A stretch of 40,028 nucleotides of DNA from Actinobacteria bacterium UBA2184 (GCA_002328745.1 DCVQ01000035.1:100802-140829); one strand, 5' to 3'. Shown: positions 20,592 through 29,381, numbered from the stretch's first letter. Notes: a model not told the origin generated them from the sequence alone. A program made the numbers and translations.

Positions 20592-21032
20592 TCACTCGGC
20601 GATGCCGGGCGTATCGCTGATCTCGCGGATGGTGTCGATCATCATCTCGGGTCCGGCCATCCGGATCGACGCGCCCTCGTACCGGGTGCCGATCACCTCG
20701 ACCGTCTTGCCGAGCAGCGCTTCAAGCTCGTCGGCGAACTCGTCGGCGTTGGCGATGACGGCTATGTTGCCGTCACCATCGACCGCGCCCGTGATGGCGT
20801 AGAAGCCGCCCTCGAGCTCGATCCGCTCGAGCGTGCCGATCGCGAGCACCGTGCCGTCGGGCTGGTCGTACATGCCGTTGGCGAGCCGCATACCGGAGGC
20901 GTCCTCAGCAGGCAGCGAGCCGTTGTCGCCCGGGGCCTCGGTGCCCTCATCGGTGTTCGCGTCTTCAGCGCATGCCGCGAGCGCGAACACCATCGCGAGC
21001 GCGAGCATCGTTATCAGGATCCGTGTGCGCAT
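20592..21032 (-). CDS. Lipoprotein, function unknown
   Basis: 146 residues. The N-terminus has a basic start, a hydrophobic core and the lipobox LAAC, so lipid attachment to the membrane is expected. An acidic, Gly/Ser-rich spacer follows, then a small beta-rich domain (GTVLAIGTLERIELEGGFYA, KTVEVIGTRYEG) resembling an OB-fold. A strong GAGGAGG precedes the ATG. It is 60 bases downstream of the alpha/alpha-toroid gene and probably shares its message. I do not recognise a binding partner. The hairpin after carB lies beyond its stop. Confidence 0.8.
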   Translation of the reverse strand: MRTRILITMLALAMVFALAACAEDANTDEGTEAPGDNGSLPAEDASGMRLANGMYDQPDGTVLAIGTLERIELEGGFYAITGAVDGDGNIAVIANADEFADELEALLGKTVEVIGTRYEGASIRMAGPEMMIDTIREISDTPGIAE

Positions 21033-21092
21033 GGTGTGCCTCCTCGTATCGTAGGGTCCTTGTCGCTCAGACGTCTGGCGGCCGCGACCGGT

Positions 21093-22133
21093 TCACCGCG
21101 CTCCGAAGTGCCGCAGGACCGACAGCGCGCGCCAGGTGAGCCATCGGCTCGGCTCGCCCTTGGTCTCGATGTCGGCCAGCATCTTGCCGTTGAGCGTCGT
21201 GCGAAGCAGCCAGCGGCCGTCTGCGCCGCGGGCCGAGCGCACCGCGTCCAGCGCATCCGTGTATTCAGGGCGCGCCGGCTCGTCGTGGAGTGTGAGCGCC
21301 CAGAGCGCTTCGAGCGCATCCGAGTTGTACGAGAGCGGGAAGCCGAAGCGCAGCCACCCCGGCTTGGGGCCGTAGTGCAGCTCAGGACTCTCGGCGAGGA
21401 ACCGATCGCGAAGGCCCTGGCGGTCACCGGCGGACGCGGTCCAGAACGCCTCCTGGAACTCTCGCGACTCCCTCGGCAGGCAGCGGAACACGCGCTTCTC
21501 GCGGAGCGCGGCGATGCACGCGTCGCGCAACTCGTCCGCGCCTGCGGGCCACGAATCGCGCGGCACCTCGGCGAGGAAGAGCAGCAGCTTCGGGGTGAGC
21601 ATGTGGCAGTAGCCGTTGAGCTGCGCGCCCACACCCTGGCGGCAGTTCGGGCAGCCGAGCTCGCGGTAGAGCGCCACGCAGTGCGCGAGCGCCGCGACGA
21701 CCCGCTCGTCGCTGGCGTGTCCCAGCCGCGCCAGTGCGCGGCCCACATTCGCTGTGAGGCAGGGGATCGAACCGGCCGCACGGGCGTTGCTCGCGCTCCA
21801 GGAGCCGTCCGGCAACTGGCGCGAGAACGCGTACTCCGCCGCGCGACGCACGCGGTCGTCGTCACCGTCGGCATGCAGCTCGCCCAGGAAGTGCACCTGC
21901 CAGAGGTTCCCCCCGTACTTGCGATAGTCCTGGCCGGGAGGCGTCCAGGAGCCATCGGGCCGCATCGCGTCCAGGATCGAGGCGATCGGCGGGTACTGGT
22001 TGCGTCCGGCCCACAGGCTGGCGAGCTCCGGCGAGTCCTCCTCGCCGAGCAGATCGCGGCGAACGAGCACCGTGACGACCGGATTCGCTCCGTCGGCAAG
22101 CCACGAGATGACGCTATCGGCAGAATCAGCCAC
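21093..22133 (-). CDS. Alpha/alpha-toroid (terpenoid-cyclase-fold) protein
   Basis: 346 residues from the second GTG (22131-22133), which sits 5 bases after GGGGGTGG; a GTG at 22142 is the alternative. Repeated helical pairs with PDGSW-type turns (MRPDGSW, QLPDGSW, GADGRWLL) and KYGGNLWQVHFLGEL mark a prenyltransferase/squalene-cyclase-type toroid. The cyclase catalytic Asp-rich motif is not evident. Similar proteins are often mis-annotated as nitrogen-fixation NifH; nothing here supports that. CPNCRQG near the middle could bind a metal. It has no signal peptide. Enzymatic activity is not predictable. Confidence 0.75.
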   Translation of the reverse strand: MADSADSVISWLADGANPVVTVLVRRDLLGEEDSPELASLWAGRNQYPPIASILDAMRPDGSWTPPGQDYRKYGGNLWQVHFLGELHADGDDDRVRRAAEYAFSRQLPDGSWSASNARAAGSIPCLTANVGRALARLGHASDERVVAALAHCVALYRELGCPNCRQGVGAQLNGYCHMLTPKLLLFLAEVPRDSWPAGADELRDACIAALREKRVFRCLPRESREFQEAFWTASAGDRQGLRDRFLAESPELHYGPKPGWLRFGFPLSYNSDALEALWALTLHDEPARPEYTDALDAVRSARGADGRWLLRTTLNGKMLADIETKGEPSRWLTWRALSVLRHFGAR

Positions 22134-22262
22134 GGATACCACCCCCGGGACGGGTATATGCCACCGCGAGGCGCCGTGCAGACGGCGTCAGCTCGTAGGA
22201 ATGCACGGGCTGCGCCGTCCGCATCGCCTTGCAGGGACAGACGACTGAGGGGGGAATCGGGA

Positions 22263-22778
22263 ATGAAGCGTGCGTGGATCCTGGTGTTGGCGATCGTGCT
22301 CGTACTCGGCCTCGCCGGCTGCAAGAGCGCGGAGGACAAGGCCGTCGAGAAGCTCACGGAGGGCCTCCTGAGCGATAAGGACGTCGACGTCGACATCGAC
22401 GGCGACGAGGTCACGATCGAGACCGAGGATGGCGACATCACTATCGCGAGCGACGAGGGCAAGCTCCCCGACGGGTTCCCGAGAGACTTCCCTGTCTACG
22501 ACGACATGAAGATCGGCAGCACCTCCCGTATGGGCAACGAGGAGACCGTGAGCTACTACGTCGAGGCCGAGAGCAGGGACGATTTCGACGAGGTCTACGA
22601 GTGGTACAAGGCGGAGCTTGAGGACGAGGGCTGGGAGATCACGACCGACCTGCTCACCACCGACGGCAACAGCGACACGGTGCTTCTGGTGAAGAAGGGC
22701 GATGACAGCGCGAGCGTCACGATCACCGAGGTCGACTCAGGCGTGGACGTGGGCATCATCGTCAACGTCGCGCAGTAG
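22263..22778 (+). CDS. Acidic lipoprotein, function unknown
   Basis: 171 residues. ATG at 22263 with GAGGGGGG about 8 bases upstream. A signal peptide with lipobox LAGC (Cys20) is followed by a strongly acidic beta segment (VDVDIDGDEVTIETEDGD), then FPRDFPVYDDMKIGS and a domain with DDFDEVYEWYKAELEDEGWE. The last part resembles small secreted domains found in many bacterial lipoproteins of unknown role. The acidic stretch could bind divalent ions. It is divergent from the toroid gene, and a hairpin closes its transcript. Confidence 0.85.
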   Translation: MKRAWILVLAIVLVLGLAGCKSAEDKAVEKLTEGLLSDKDVDVDIDGDEVTIETEDGDITIASDEGKLPDGFPRDFPVYDDMKIGSTSRMGNEETVSYYVEAESRDDFDEVYEWYKAELEDEGWEITTDLLTTDGNSDTVLLVKKGDDSASVTITEVDSGVDVGIIVNVAQ

Positions 22779-22783
22779 ATCCG

Positions 22784-22813
22784 GCCCGGAGCGTGCGCGA
22801 GCGCGCTCCGGGC
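22784..22813 (+). terminator. Terminator hairpin after the acidic lipoprotein
   Basis: GCCCGGAGC (22784-22792) pairs perfectly with GCTCCGGGC (22805-22813), followed by TCCGTTCGTTC. Located 5 bases after the stop. Confidence 0.7.
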
Positions 22814-22851
22814 TCCGTTCGTTCGGCCTGAGAGCGCGGAAGCTCGCGCCC

Positions 22852-23361
22852 TCAGTCCTTCACGACGACGACGCTGGCGGTGGTGACGCCATCGGCCGAC
22901 GGCTCGGAGATCACGAGCACGGACGAGCCGGCGGCCAGTTCGGGGGCGCCTTCCACCGTGGCGATGAGCGTCGCCTCGTCGATGTAGACGGTCTGCGAAC
23001 CGCCCGTTGCCAGGGCGATCGTGAGCGTATCGGCGTCGTGCTCGATGATCTCGCCTTCGAGCACGCCGCCGCGTGTCATGCCGCCCAGTCCGCCGCCCTG
23101 GGGCAACTCGCCACCGAACCGCTCCTCGAGGAACGCCTGGCGCTCCTCCTCCGTCATGCTCTGGAACGCGGCGCGCTCGTCTTCGGATAGCTGCGCCATC
23201 GCGCCGCCGCGAACGCCGGCGGCCTCGCCAGTCGCGCCCGCGAAGGAACCCGCGGCGGCCGGCTGCGTGCTCTTCTCGTACGCGGTGCCGCCCCAGAACG
23301 CTCCTGCGGCGAGCGCGATCGCCGCGATGGCGAGGACCGCCGTTTGTGCGGGACCTTTCAT
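22852..23361 (-). CDS. DUF5666-like membrane-anchored protein of the efflux operon
   Basis: 169 residues from the ATG at 23359-23361, with AAAGGAG upstream. One N-terminal hydrophobic segment (AVLAIAAIALAAGAFWGG) anchors the protein. The middle has a helical segment (LSEDERAAFQSMTEEERQAF). The C-terminal part, GVLEGEIIEHDADTLTIAL followed by a VLVISEP strand, is a small beta-barrel like DUF5666. It is the last of four genes (adaptor, ATPase, permease, this), 38 bases after the permease, so it probably acts with the exporter outside the membrane. Similar proteins accompany MacAB-type operons. Its exact role is unknown. Confidence 0.8.
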   Translation of the reverse strand: MKGPAQTAVLAIAAIALAAGAFWGGTAYEKSTQPAAAGSFAGATGEAAGVRGGAMAQLSEDERAAFQSMTEEERQAFLEERFGGELPQGGGLGGMTRGGVLEGEIIEHDADTLTIALATGGSQTVYIDEATLIATVEGAPELAAGSSVLVISEPSADGVTTASVVVVKD

Positions 23362-23399
23362 GGTCGCTCCTTTCAGAGGCTGCCCGCAGGCAGCGCGAT

Positions 23400-24620
23400 C
23401 TACTGGTATCTGAGCGCGTCGATCGGACTCAGCCCGGCGGCGCGGCGTGCGGGATAGTAGCCGAACACGATGCCGATGAAGACGCACACGCCGACGGCGA
23501 GCAGCACGGAATCGGGCGTGATGAGCGCGGTCGCCCCCAGGAGGGTCGCGGCGAGCGCCCCGATGCCCCAGCCGGCGAAGATGCCGAGCACGCCTCCGAT
23601 GAGGGTGAGCGTCACCGACTCGGCGAGGAACTGCGCCGAGATGGCGCTTGCATCGGCGCCTATGGCCTTGCGAAGGCCGATCTCGCGCGTACGCTCCGTC
23701 ACGGTCGTAAGCATCATGTTCATGATGCCGATGCCGCCCACGAGGAGCGAGATCCCCGCGATGCCCGCGAGCAGCGTGGTGAACGTGCCGGCCACGCTCG
23801 AGACGGTTTCGAGGATGTCGGCCATGTTCTGGATCTGGAAGTCGGCATAGTCGGCGTCCGCGATGCCGTGCCGCTGGAGCAGCAGTCCCTGTATCGCGGT
23901 CTCAGCAGCGTCGATCTGCTCTTCGTCGGAGACGGTGAGCGTGATCGCCGAGAGGTACTCGCTGCCCGTCACGTATCTGGCCGCGGTGGAGAGTGGGATC
24001 AGCGCCGCAGTGTCCACGTTGGTGAAGCCTGACGTGCCCTTCTCGGCGAGCACGCCCACCACGGTGAGCAGCATGTTGCCCGACCGCAGGCGCTCTCCGA
24101 CGGGGTCGGCACCCTCCCCGAAGAGGTCCTCTGCCAGTGTCGCGCCGAGCACCACGACCTGGGCGTAACGGGCGTCATCGCGGTCGGTGATGAAGGAGCC
24201 GGAGGCGACGCTCAGGCCCTTCACCTGCGCGTAGGAGGCAGTCACTCCGAGCACCTGGGCGTTTGCGTTCAGCTGCCCGGCGACCAGCTGCGCCTGGCCC
24301 TGGTTGGAGGGCGCGACGCCGCTTACGAGCGAGACGCTCTCGAGCGCCTCGGCGTCATCGCGGGTGAGCGACTTGACCGAGGCGCTGAAGGAGCGGGCGC
24401 CCGGGCCGGTCTGTCCTGCCGCCGATGGCGATACCGTGAGCACGTTGGAGCCCGCCGCCTGGATGCTCGACTCGATGGAGGCCTGGGAGCCCGCGCCGAT
24501 GGCCACCATCGCGATGACCGACGCGATGCCCACGACGATGCCGAGGATGGTGAGCCCGCTGCGCACCTTGTTCGACGTGAGCGAGCGGAGGGTCTCGGCG
24601 ATGAGGTCACCGAAGCGCAT
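23400..24620 (-). CDS. MacB-like ABC transporter permease
   Basis: 406 residues. One N-terminal membrane segment (VRSGLTILGIVVGIASVIAMVAIG), a large extracytoplasmic domain (about 50-280), then three C-terminal membrane segments with GGIGIMNMMLTTVTERTREIGLRKAIGA, the hallmark of the FtsX/MacB permease family. The ending PARRAAGLSPIDALRYQ is typical. The ATG overlaps the ATPase stop (ATGA), so the two are translationally coupled. It works with the ATPase and adaptor to move substrates (peptides, lipoproteins or drugs) out of the membrane; MacB-type proteins act as mechanotransmitters. Substrate unknown. Confidence 0.93.
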   Translation of the reverse strand: MRFGDLIAETLRSLTSNKVRSGLTILGIVVGIASVIAMVAIGAGSQASIESSIQAAGSNVLTVSPSAAGQTGPGARSFSASVKSLTRDDAEALESVSLVSGVAPSNQGQAQLVAGQLNANAQVLGVTASYAQVKGLSVASGSFITDRDDARYAQVVVLGATLAEDLFGEGADPVGERLRSGNMLLTVVGVLAEKGTSGFTNVDTAALIPLSTAARYVTGSEYLSAITLTVSDEEQIDAAETAIQGLLLQRHGIADADYADFQIQNMADILETVSSVAGTFTTLLAGIAGISLLVGGIGIMNMMLTTVTERTREIGLRKAIGADASAISAQFLAESVTLTLIGGVLGIFAGWGIGALAATLLGATALITPDSVLLAVGVCVFIGIVFGYYPARRAAGLSPIDALRYQ

Positions 24621-25423
24621 CAGGCACCGCCCGTTCCCGGCCGGGCCGCGGCAAGCGCGGACGAGCCGTCGCCATCGGCCCGGGCGCCGTCGCCGTAGCG
24701 GGGCACGTGAGCGCTCGCGGTGGCGGCGTCTTCGACGATGAGGCCGTCGGTGATGCGCACCACGCGCCTGGTCTTCGCCGCCACGTCCGGCTCGTGCGTG
24801 ATGAGGAGGATCGTACGGCCCTCGGCGTTGAGTTTCGCGAACAGGTCCATCACCGCATCGCCCGTGGCGGTGTCGAGATTGCCAGTCGGCTCGTCGGCCA
24901 GGATGAGCGAGGGGTCGTTGACGAGCGAGCGCGCGATGGCCACACGCTGCATCTGTCCGCCCGACAGCTCGTTGCTCCGGTGCGTCCAGAGCGCCTCCTC
25001 CAGCCCGACCGCCCGCAGCGCCCCGGCGGCGCGGTCGTCCCGCTCGTCGTGAGGGACCCGCGTGTACAGCATCGGCATGATCACGTTGCGCAGGACCGTC
25101 GACCGCGGCAGGAGATTGAACGCCTGGAAGACGAACCCCACGGTCTCGCGCCGCACCTCGGCAAGCTCGTAGTCGTCGAGCTCGGCGACGTCACGGCCGG
25201 CGAGATGGTAGGTGCCCGAGGTCGCCGTGTCGAGGCAGCCGAGGATGTGCATGAGCGTGGACTTGCCCGAACCCGATGGGCCCATGACCGCGGCGAACTC
25301 CCCCGCGCGGACGGCGAGCGAGACGCCGCGCAGGGCGGGGGTCTCGGCGCCGGCACCGTCGTAGACCTTCACGAGGTCGCGCGCGTCGATCACCACGTCG
25401 TTCGACAGCAGCGCATCACTCAC
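24620..25423 (-). CDS. MacB/LolD-like ABC transporter ATPase
   Basis: 267 residues from the GTG at 25421-25423, which overlaps the adaptor stop by 8 bases; a longer frame to 25471 lies within the adaptor gene. Walker A GPSGSGKST, signature LSGGQMQRVAIARS, Walker B LILADEPTGNLD and switch His in LITHEPD are all present. Sequence style is that of LolD/MacB ATPases, which serve MacB-like permeases. The C-terminus has a low-complexity Ala/Gly/Asp tail beyond the core. Part of the efflux operon, between adaptor and permease. Confidence 0.93.
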   Translation of the reverse strand: MSDALLSNDVVIDARDLVKVYDGAGAETPALRGVSLAVRAGEFAAVMGPSGSGKSTLMHILGCLDTATSGTYHLAGRDVAELDDYELAEVRRETVGFVFQAFNLLPRSTVLRNVIMPMLYTRVPHDERDDRAAGALRAVGLEEALWTHRSNELSGGQMQRVAIARSLVNDPSLILADEPTGNLDTATGDAVMDLFAKLNAEGRTILLITHEPDVAAKTRRVVRITDGLIVEDAATASAHVPRYGDGARADGDGSSALAAARPGTGGA

Positions 25424-26687
25424 GGAAGCCACCGCCGCCGCCCATCCCGGGGACCATGATGCTGCCGCCACCCGTGCCCGTCTGCGCGTCGGTGTCGGAG
25501 GGGTCGATCGTCTGGGTCACGACGAGATCGCCTTCGCTCAAGCCGGCGGTGACCTGCGTCTGCGTGTCGCTGACGAGGCCGGTCTCGACGGCCACCTGCC
25601 GGGGCTCCCCGGTGCCGTCGGCGAGCACGAGCACGTAGTAGCCCCCCGCGGAGTCCGTCTTGACCGCCGAGTTCGAGACGAGGAGCGCGTCCCGGGCGAT
25701 GTCCGTCACGATCGTCGCCGCGGCCGACATCCCCGCGCGCAACGCGGGGTCGGCCACATCGATCGACACCCACACGTCGAACGTCACCACGCCGGAGGAG
25801 TTGCTGCCGCTGTCGGCTATCTCGTAGACCTTGCCCGTGGCGGTGAATTCGGGGAACGCGTCGAACTCGAGGTCCGCGCGCTGGCCCACTTCCAGTCCGG
25901 GGAGGTCGACCTCGTTGATCGTGAGATGGACGGCGAGCGGCTGATCGGGGGCGAGGGTGACCGGAGCGCCGGAGCCCGTGGCGGTCGTGGTGCCGGCGGT
26001 GGCGCCGCCGGTGCCCGAGCTGCTCGTCGTCGAGCCGCCGGTCGCGGACACGGCATCGCCGGGTGCGAGCGCGAGGTCGTGGACCCTGCCGCTGCACGGC
26101 GCGGTGACCACCAGGTTATCTCTGGCGTCGACTGCCGCGGTGTAGTCGAGCTGCGCCGTCGTGCGTTGGGCCTGCGCGGAAGCGAGCTGCGCCGTCGCGA
26201 CCTTCACGTCGGCCTCGGCCGCCGTGATGTCGGCGGCGGTCACGGTGCTGCTCGGCTCGGTGCTGCGCGTCGTGAGGGCGGCGAGCGCGCTCTGCGTCTT
26301 CGTGATCTGGAGCTGAGCCTGCGCCACGCTCTGCTCGGACTGTCTGACGCTGGCGAGCGCCCGTGCGACGCTCGCTTCTGCCGATGCTCCGTCCAGCGTG
26401 AACAGGACGGTCCCGGTCGACACCAGCGACCCCTCGGTGACGCTCACCGACTCAACCGTCCCGGCAGCCGGGGACCAGACCTCCGTCGTCCCGTCGACCT
26501 CGACGTTCCCGGTTCCCGAGACGGTCACGGAGATCGTGCCGAGCGTGGCCGCCTCGGTCTGGTACGTGACCGTGCCGGTCTCGTTGCTGCCGTCCCGCAA
26601 CAGGAGATACGCGGCCGCGCCCACCGCCACCAACACACCGAGCGCGATCCATCCCTTGTAGCGCCGAATCCCTCGTGCGCGAGCCAT
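25416..26687 (-). CDS. MacA/HlyD-like efflux adaptor
   Basis: 423 residues. One N-terminal membrane anchor (WIALGVLVAVGAAAYLLL), then lipoyl-like halves flanking a helical hairpin rich in Ala, Ser and Gln (about 105-200), an Ser/Gly/Thr-rich loop, a beta-barrel region (LTINEVDLPGLEVGQRADL) and a membrane-proximal domain. The end is Gly-rich (MVPGMGGGGGF). This is the adaptor of MacAB-type systems adapted to a monoderm envelope, where it would extend into the cell wall rather than a periplasm. First gene of the operon; ATG at 26685-26687. Confidence 0.9.
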   Translation of the reverse strand: MARARGIRRYKGWIALGVLVAVGAAAYLLLRDGSNETGTVTYQTEAATLGTISVTVSGTGNVEVDGTTEVWSPAAGTVESVSVTEGSLVSTGTVLFTLDGASAEASVARALASVRQSEQSVAQAQLQITKTQSALAALTTRSTEPSSTVTAADITAAEADVKVATAQLASAQAQRTTAQLDYTAAVDARDNLVVTAPCSGRVHDLALAPGDAVSATGGSTTSSSGTGGATAGTTTATGSGAPVTLAPDQPLAVHLTINEVDLPGLEVGQRADLEFDAFPEFTATGKVYEIADSGSNSSGVVTFDVWVSIDVADPALRAGMSAAATIVTDIARDALLVSNSAVKTDSAGGYYVLVLADGTGEPRQVAVETGLVSDTQTQVTAGLSEGDLVVTQTIDPSDTDAQTGTGGGSIMVPGMGGGGGFRE

Positions 26688-26830
26688 GCCGCCCCAATCG
26701 CCATGCGGTACGTGACACGTCCACGCTAGGGAACGCGCGTGCCGCGGCTGTCGAGAGGTTGTGGCGATGTTGTGGGGAAGGACGGTTACAATGTGGCGAC
26801 AGCGATAGAATCACCGCCTGGAGGAAGCCT

Positions 26831-27205
26831 GTGCGCGATTACAGCCCGATCGATGCCGTGTCCGAGCTGCTCATGGACGTGCCCGAGCTCGTCTTCGTGT
26901 ACGGGACGGACGGACGGTACCTGTTCGTCAACCGGGAGGCGGCCCACTTCCTCGGCGTCGAGCCGCTCGAGGTCGTCGGCTATCACTGGCGCGACCTGGG
27001 GTATCCGGAAGACATCATGGAGCCGCTGCTTGCGCGGGTCATGGCGGTCGCCGCATCGGGAGTGCCGGACCGCTACCGGCTGACGTCGTCGCCCCAGCGT
27101 GGCAGCCTCGAGTTGGACTTCTCGTTCACGCCGCTTCGTGGAGACGGGCCGGAGGTCTTCGGCGTGCTTGCGATCGGCCACGACATCACAGCGTACGTGC
27201 GCTGA
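26831..27205 (+). CDS. Stand-alone PAS domain protein
   Basis: 124 residues from GTG (26831), with GAGGAAG upstream; the longer open frame upstream overlaps the intergenic region and is unlikely. A single PAS fold: LLMDVPELVFVYGTDGRYLFVN, FLGVEPLEVVGYHWRDLG, and the final strands with FGVLAIGHDITAYV. No kinase, cyclase or output domain follows, so it may sense a small ligand and signal by protein contact, or serve another sensor. A TAGAAT -10-like element is at 26806-26811. It stands alone, with a terminator after it. Confidence 0.85.
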   Translation: MRDYSPIDAVSELLMDVPELVFVYGTDGRYLFVNREAAHFLGVEPLEVVGYHWRDLGYPEDIMEPLLARVMAVAASGVPDRYRLTSSPQRGSLELDFSFTPLRGDGPEVFGVLAIGHDITAYVR

Positions 27206-27230
27206 CGTTCGCATCTTCGAGGGGATATAG

Positions 27231-27265
27231 AGACGGCCCGGCCGGGCGAACCGGACGGGCCGTCT
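27231..27265. terminator. Bidirectional terminator between PAS gene and rubrerythrin
   Basis: AGACGGCCCG (27231-27240) pairs with CGGGCCGTCT (27256-27265), 10 bp, loop of 15 bases. TCATAT follows on the plus strand, and CTATATCC on the minus strand. It lies between convergent genes. Confidence 0.75.
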
Positions 27266-27304
27266 TCATATCCGAAACGCGACGGGACCTCGCGCGCGTC
27301 GACT

Positions 27305-27877
27305 CTAGTAGGGCTCGCAGTAGAGCTCGTAGTGCGCGCGCGGGTGGGCGCATGCCGGGCAGACCTCGGGCGCCTCGGGGCCCTCGTGGATGTAGCCGCA
27401 GTTGCGGCACTTCCAGCGCACGACGGTGTCGCGCTTGAAGACCGTGCCGCTCTCCACGTTAGCCAGTAGCGCGCGGTAGCGGGCCTCGTGGTGCTCCTCG
27501 ACCTCGGCGATCTCCCGGAACGACTCGGCGATCTTGCCGAAGCCCTCCTCGTCGGCGACGGCCGCGAAGTCGGGGTAGAGCGTGCCCCACTCCATATGCT
27601 CGCCCTCGGCGGCGTGCAGCAGGTTCTCTGCGGTGGTGCCGAGGCGGCCGGCCGGGTAGGCGGCCGTGATCTCGAGGTCGCCGCCCTCGAGGTACTTGTA
27701 GAAGACCTTCGCGTGCTCCTTCTCGTTGTCCGCAGTCTCGAGGAAGAGCGCGGCGATCTGCTCGTACCCTTCCTTCTTGGCGATCGACGAGTAGTAGGTG
27801 TAGCGGTTGCGCGCCTGGCTCTCGCCAGCGAAGGCCTTGAGCAGGTTCTGCTCGGTGCGGGTGCCCTTGATGCTCAT
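27305..27877 (-). CDS. rbr: Rubrerythrin
   Basis: 190 residues, full length. The N-terminal ferritin-like domain binds a di-iron site: Glu in FAGESQARN, ETADNEKEHA, and EHMEW with EVEEHHEARY. The C-terminal rubredoxin domain has WKCRNCGYIHEG and VCPACAHPR, the two CxxC pairs for one iron. Rubrerythrin reduces hydrogen peroxide in anaerobes with electrons passed through the rubredoxin centre. AAAGGAG precedes the ATG. It is 34 bases downstream of the cysteine-synthase-like gene and may share its message. Its presence supports an oxygen-sensitive lifestyle. Confidence 0.96.
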   Translation of the reverse strand: MSIKGTRTEQNLLKAFAGESQARNRYTYYSSIAKKEGYEQIAALFLETADNEKEHAKVFYKYLEGGDLEITAAYPAGRLGTTAENLLHAAEGEHMEWGTLYPDFAAVADEEGFGKIAESFREIAEVEEHHEARYRALLANVESGTVFKRDTVVRWKCRNCGYIHEGPEAPEVCPACAHPRAHYELYCEPY

Positions 27878-27911
27878 ACGGGCGCTCCTTTCTCTCGGGT
27901 GTCAGGGGATT

Positions 27912-28865
27912 CTACCCCAGGATCTCGTTCAGGTAGCTCGCCGCCTTCTGGCCGCTGTCGGGCGCGATGCACACGCCAAGACCGGAGCGGCCCGGCTCGC
28001 TCATGAACTTCACGGCGCCCGCCGCGATCGCCGCGGCCGACGGGCCCACCTGCAGCGCCTCCTCGCGGTAGAGGCGGCGGGCCATCGCGTCGGTCATCTC
28101 GTCGTCCACCCATACGATCTCGTCGATCACCGACATGTCGAGGTTGGCGGGCACCGCGGTCTCCTCCATGTTCTTGAGGCCGGAGATGTGGTGGCCGCGG
28201 ACCGGCTGGATACCGACGGTGCGGATCGTCGGGTCCTGCTCCTTGAGGAAGCGGCTCGTGCCGACGAGCGTGCCGCAGGTGCCGAAGCCGGCGAAGAAGT
28301 AGCGCACGCGGCCCTCGGTCTGGGCCCAGATCTCGGGGCCGGTCGACTCGTAGTGCGCGCGCGCATTGTCGGCGTTGTCGTACTGGTTGGGCATCACGTA
28401 GCGGTCCGGGTCGCTCTCGGCGATGGCCTTCGCCATGCGGAAGGCCACATCCATCGGATGGAGGCCCGAGTCGTCGTCGGCCGGCGTGAGCCGCACCTCG
28501 GCGCCGAACGCCCGCAGGAGCGCGGTCTTCTCGGGCGAGAGCGCATGGGGCGCGGTGGCGATCATCGGGACTCCCATGAGCCCGGCGATGGCGGCAAGTG
28601 CGATGCCGGTGTTGCCCGAGGTGGCCTCCACGATCGTCTTGCCCTCGAGCTGGCCCCGCTCAGCGAGGCCCCGGAGCAGCCACTTCGCGGTGCGGTCTTT
28701 GATGGAGCCGAACGGGTTCACCCACTCGCACTTCACGTACAGCGGAGCGTCGGGGTTGGAGAGCACGCAATTCAGCCGGACGATCGGCGTGGGGTGCGCC
28801 GTATCACCGCACATGTCGAGCAGGTGGTCGTAGCGCGCGGGGCGTGCGTTATTGCCGAGGGTCAC
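27912..28865 (-). CDS. PLP-dependent cysteine synthase family enzyme
   Basis: 317 residues from GTG (28863-28865), with GAAAGG upstream. The PLP lysine is in NPFGSIKDRTA, and TSGNTG is the substrate loop. The phosphate loop reads GFGTCGTLVG, close to the family GTGGT but with Cys in place of Gly. HHISGLKNMEE fits the CysK2/CysM-like subgroup rather than classic CysK. It makes cysteine, or a sulfonated or related product, from an activated serine and a sulfur donor; the exact donor is unknown. It lies directly upstream of rubrerythrin, which fits a thiol or oxidative-stress role. I keep the symbol empty for this reason. Confidence 0.85.
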   Translation of the reverse strand: MTLGNNARPARYDHLLDMCGDTAHPTPIVRLNCVLSNPDAPLYVKCEWVNPFGSIKDRTAKWLLRGLAERGQLEGKTIVEATSGNTGIALAAIAGLMGVPMIATAPHALSPEKTALLRAFGAEVRLTPADDDSGLHPMDVAFRMAKAIAESDPDRYVMPNQYDNADNARAHYESTGPEIWAQTEGRVRYFFAGFGTCGTLVGTSRFLKEQDPTIRTVGIQPVRGHHISGLKNMEETAVPANLDMSVIDEIVWVDDEMTDAMARRLYREEALQVGPSAAAIAAGAVKFMSEPGRSGLGVCIAPDSGQKAASYLNEILG

Positions 28866-28958
28866 GGACGGCCTTTCGAAGGACGCGGACGGTACGCCGA
28901 GGATACACTAGCGGCGGACGGGGTGCGCCGCCTGAAGCGGCGCCGGGAAGGGGCGGGC

Positions 28959-29381
28959 GTGTACCAGTCCGACTGGCTGCTCAGGCAGATCGAGATGATG
29001 GGGCAGGCGTTCAAGGCGCTGCTTGCCGCGCTGCGCGAGCACCGGCCCGAAGACGCCATCGGCATCTCGCGCGAAGCGGTCGGCGAGCTGCTCGGTACCG
29101 ACCCTGACGCCGTCGACGCGCTCACCGGCGACGGCCTGCTCACGCTGCTTTCGGCCGGCGGCGCGCTCGACGTGTTTCGCGCGCACATGCTCGGCGAGCT
29201 GCTGGCCGCGCGCTCGTGGGCGCTCGATGAGGCCGGCCGTGCCGGGGAGGCGTCGCTGCAGCGCGACCGTGCCCGGACACTGCTCGCGGCCGCCCTTCCA
29301 CTGTCCGGGGGAGAGGACGCCGCGCGTATCGCCGACGTGATCGGGTGGCTCGACAGAGAAGCGCCCCCCGGTCTGGAGTGA
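28959..29381 (+). CDS. DUF6483-like protein
   Basis: 140 residues from GTG (28959), with GGGAAGGGG upstream; the open frame runs far upstream antisense to the cysteine-synthase gene and is not coding there. It begins MYQSDWLLRQIEMMGQAF, the pattern of the DUF6483 family (YxxDxIxRQIE), followed by helices with LAARSWALDEAGRAGEA. It is all-helical, cytoplasmic, without a known function. Short spacing to the ATPase, but on the opposite strand and convergent. Prediction of role is not possible. Confidence 0.75.
   Translation: MYQSDWLLRQIEMMGQAFKALLAALREHRPEDAIGISREAVGELLGTDPDAVDALTGDGLLTLLSAGGALDVFRAHMLGELLAARSWALDEAGRAGEASLQRDRARTLLAAALPLSGGEDAARIADVIGWLDREAPPGLE

Noticed and set aside
21093..22133. 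Nitrogen-fixation protein NifH
   Set aside because: No P-loop, no 4Fe-4S Cys pattern; only the toroid fold is supported.
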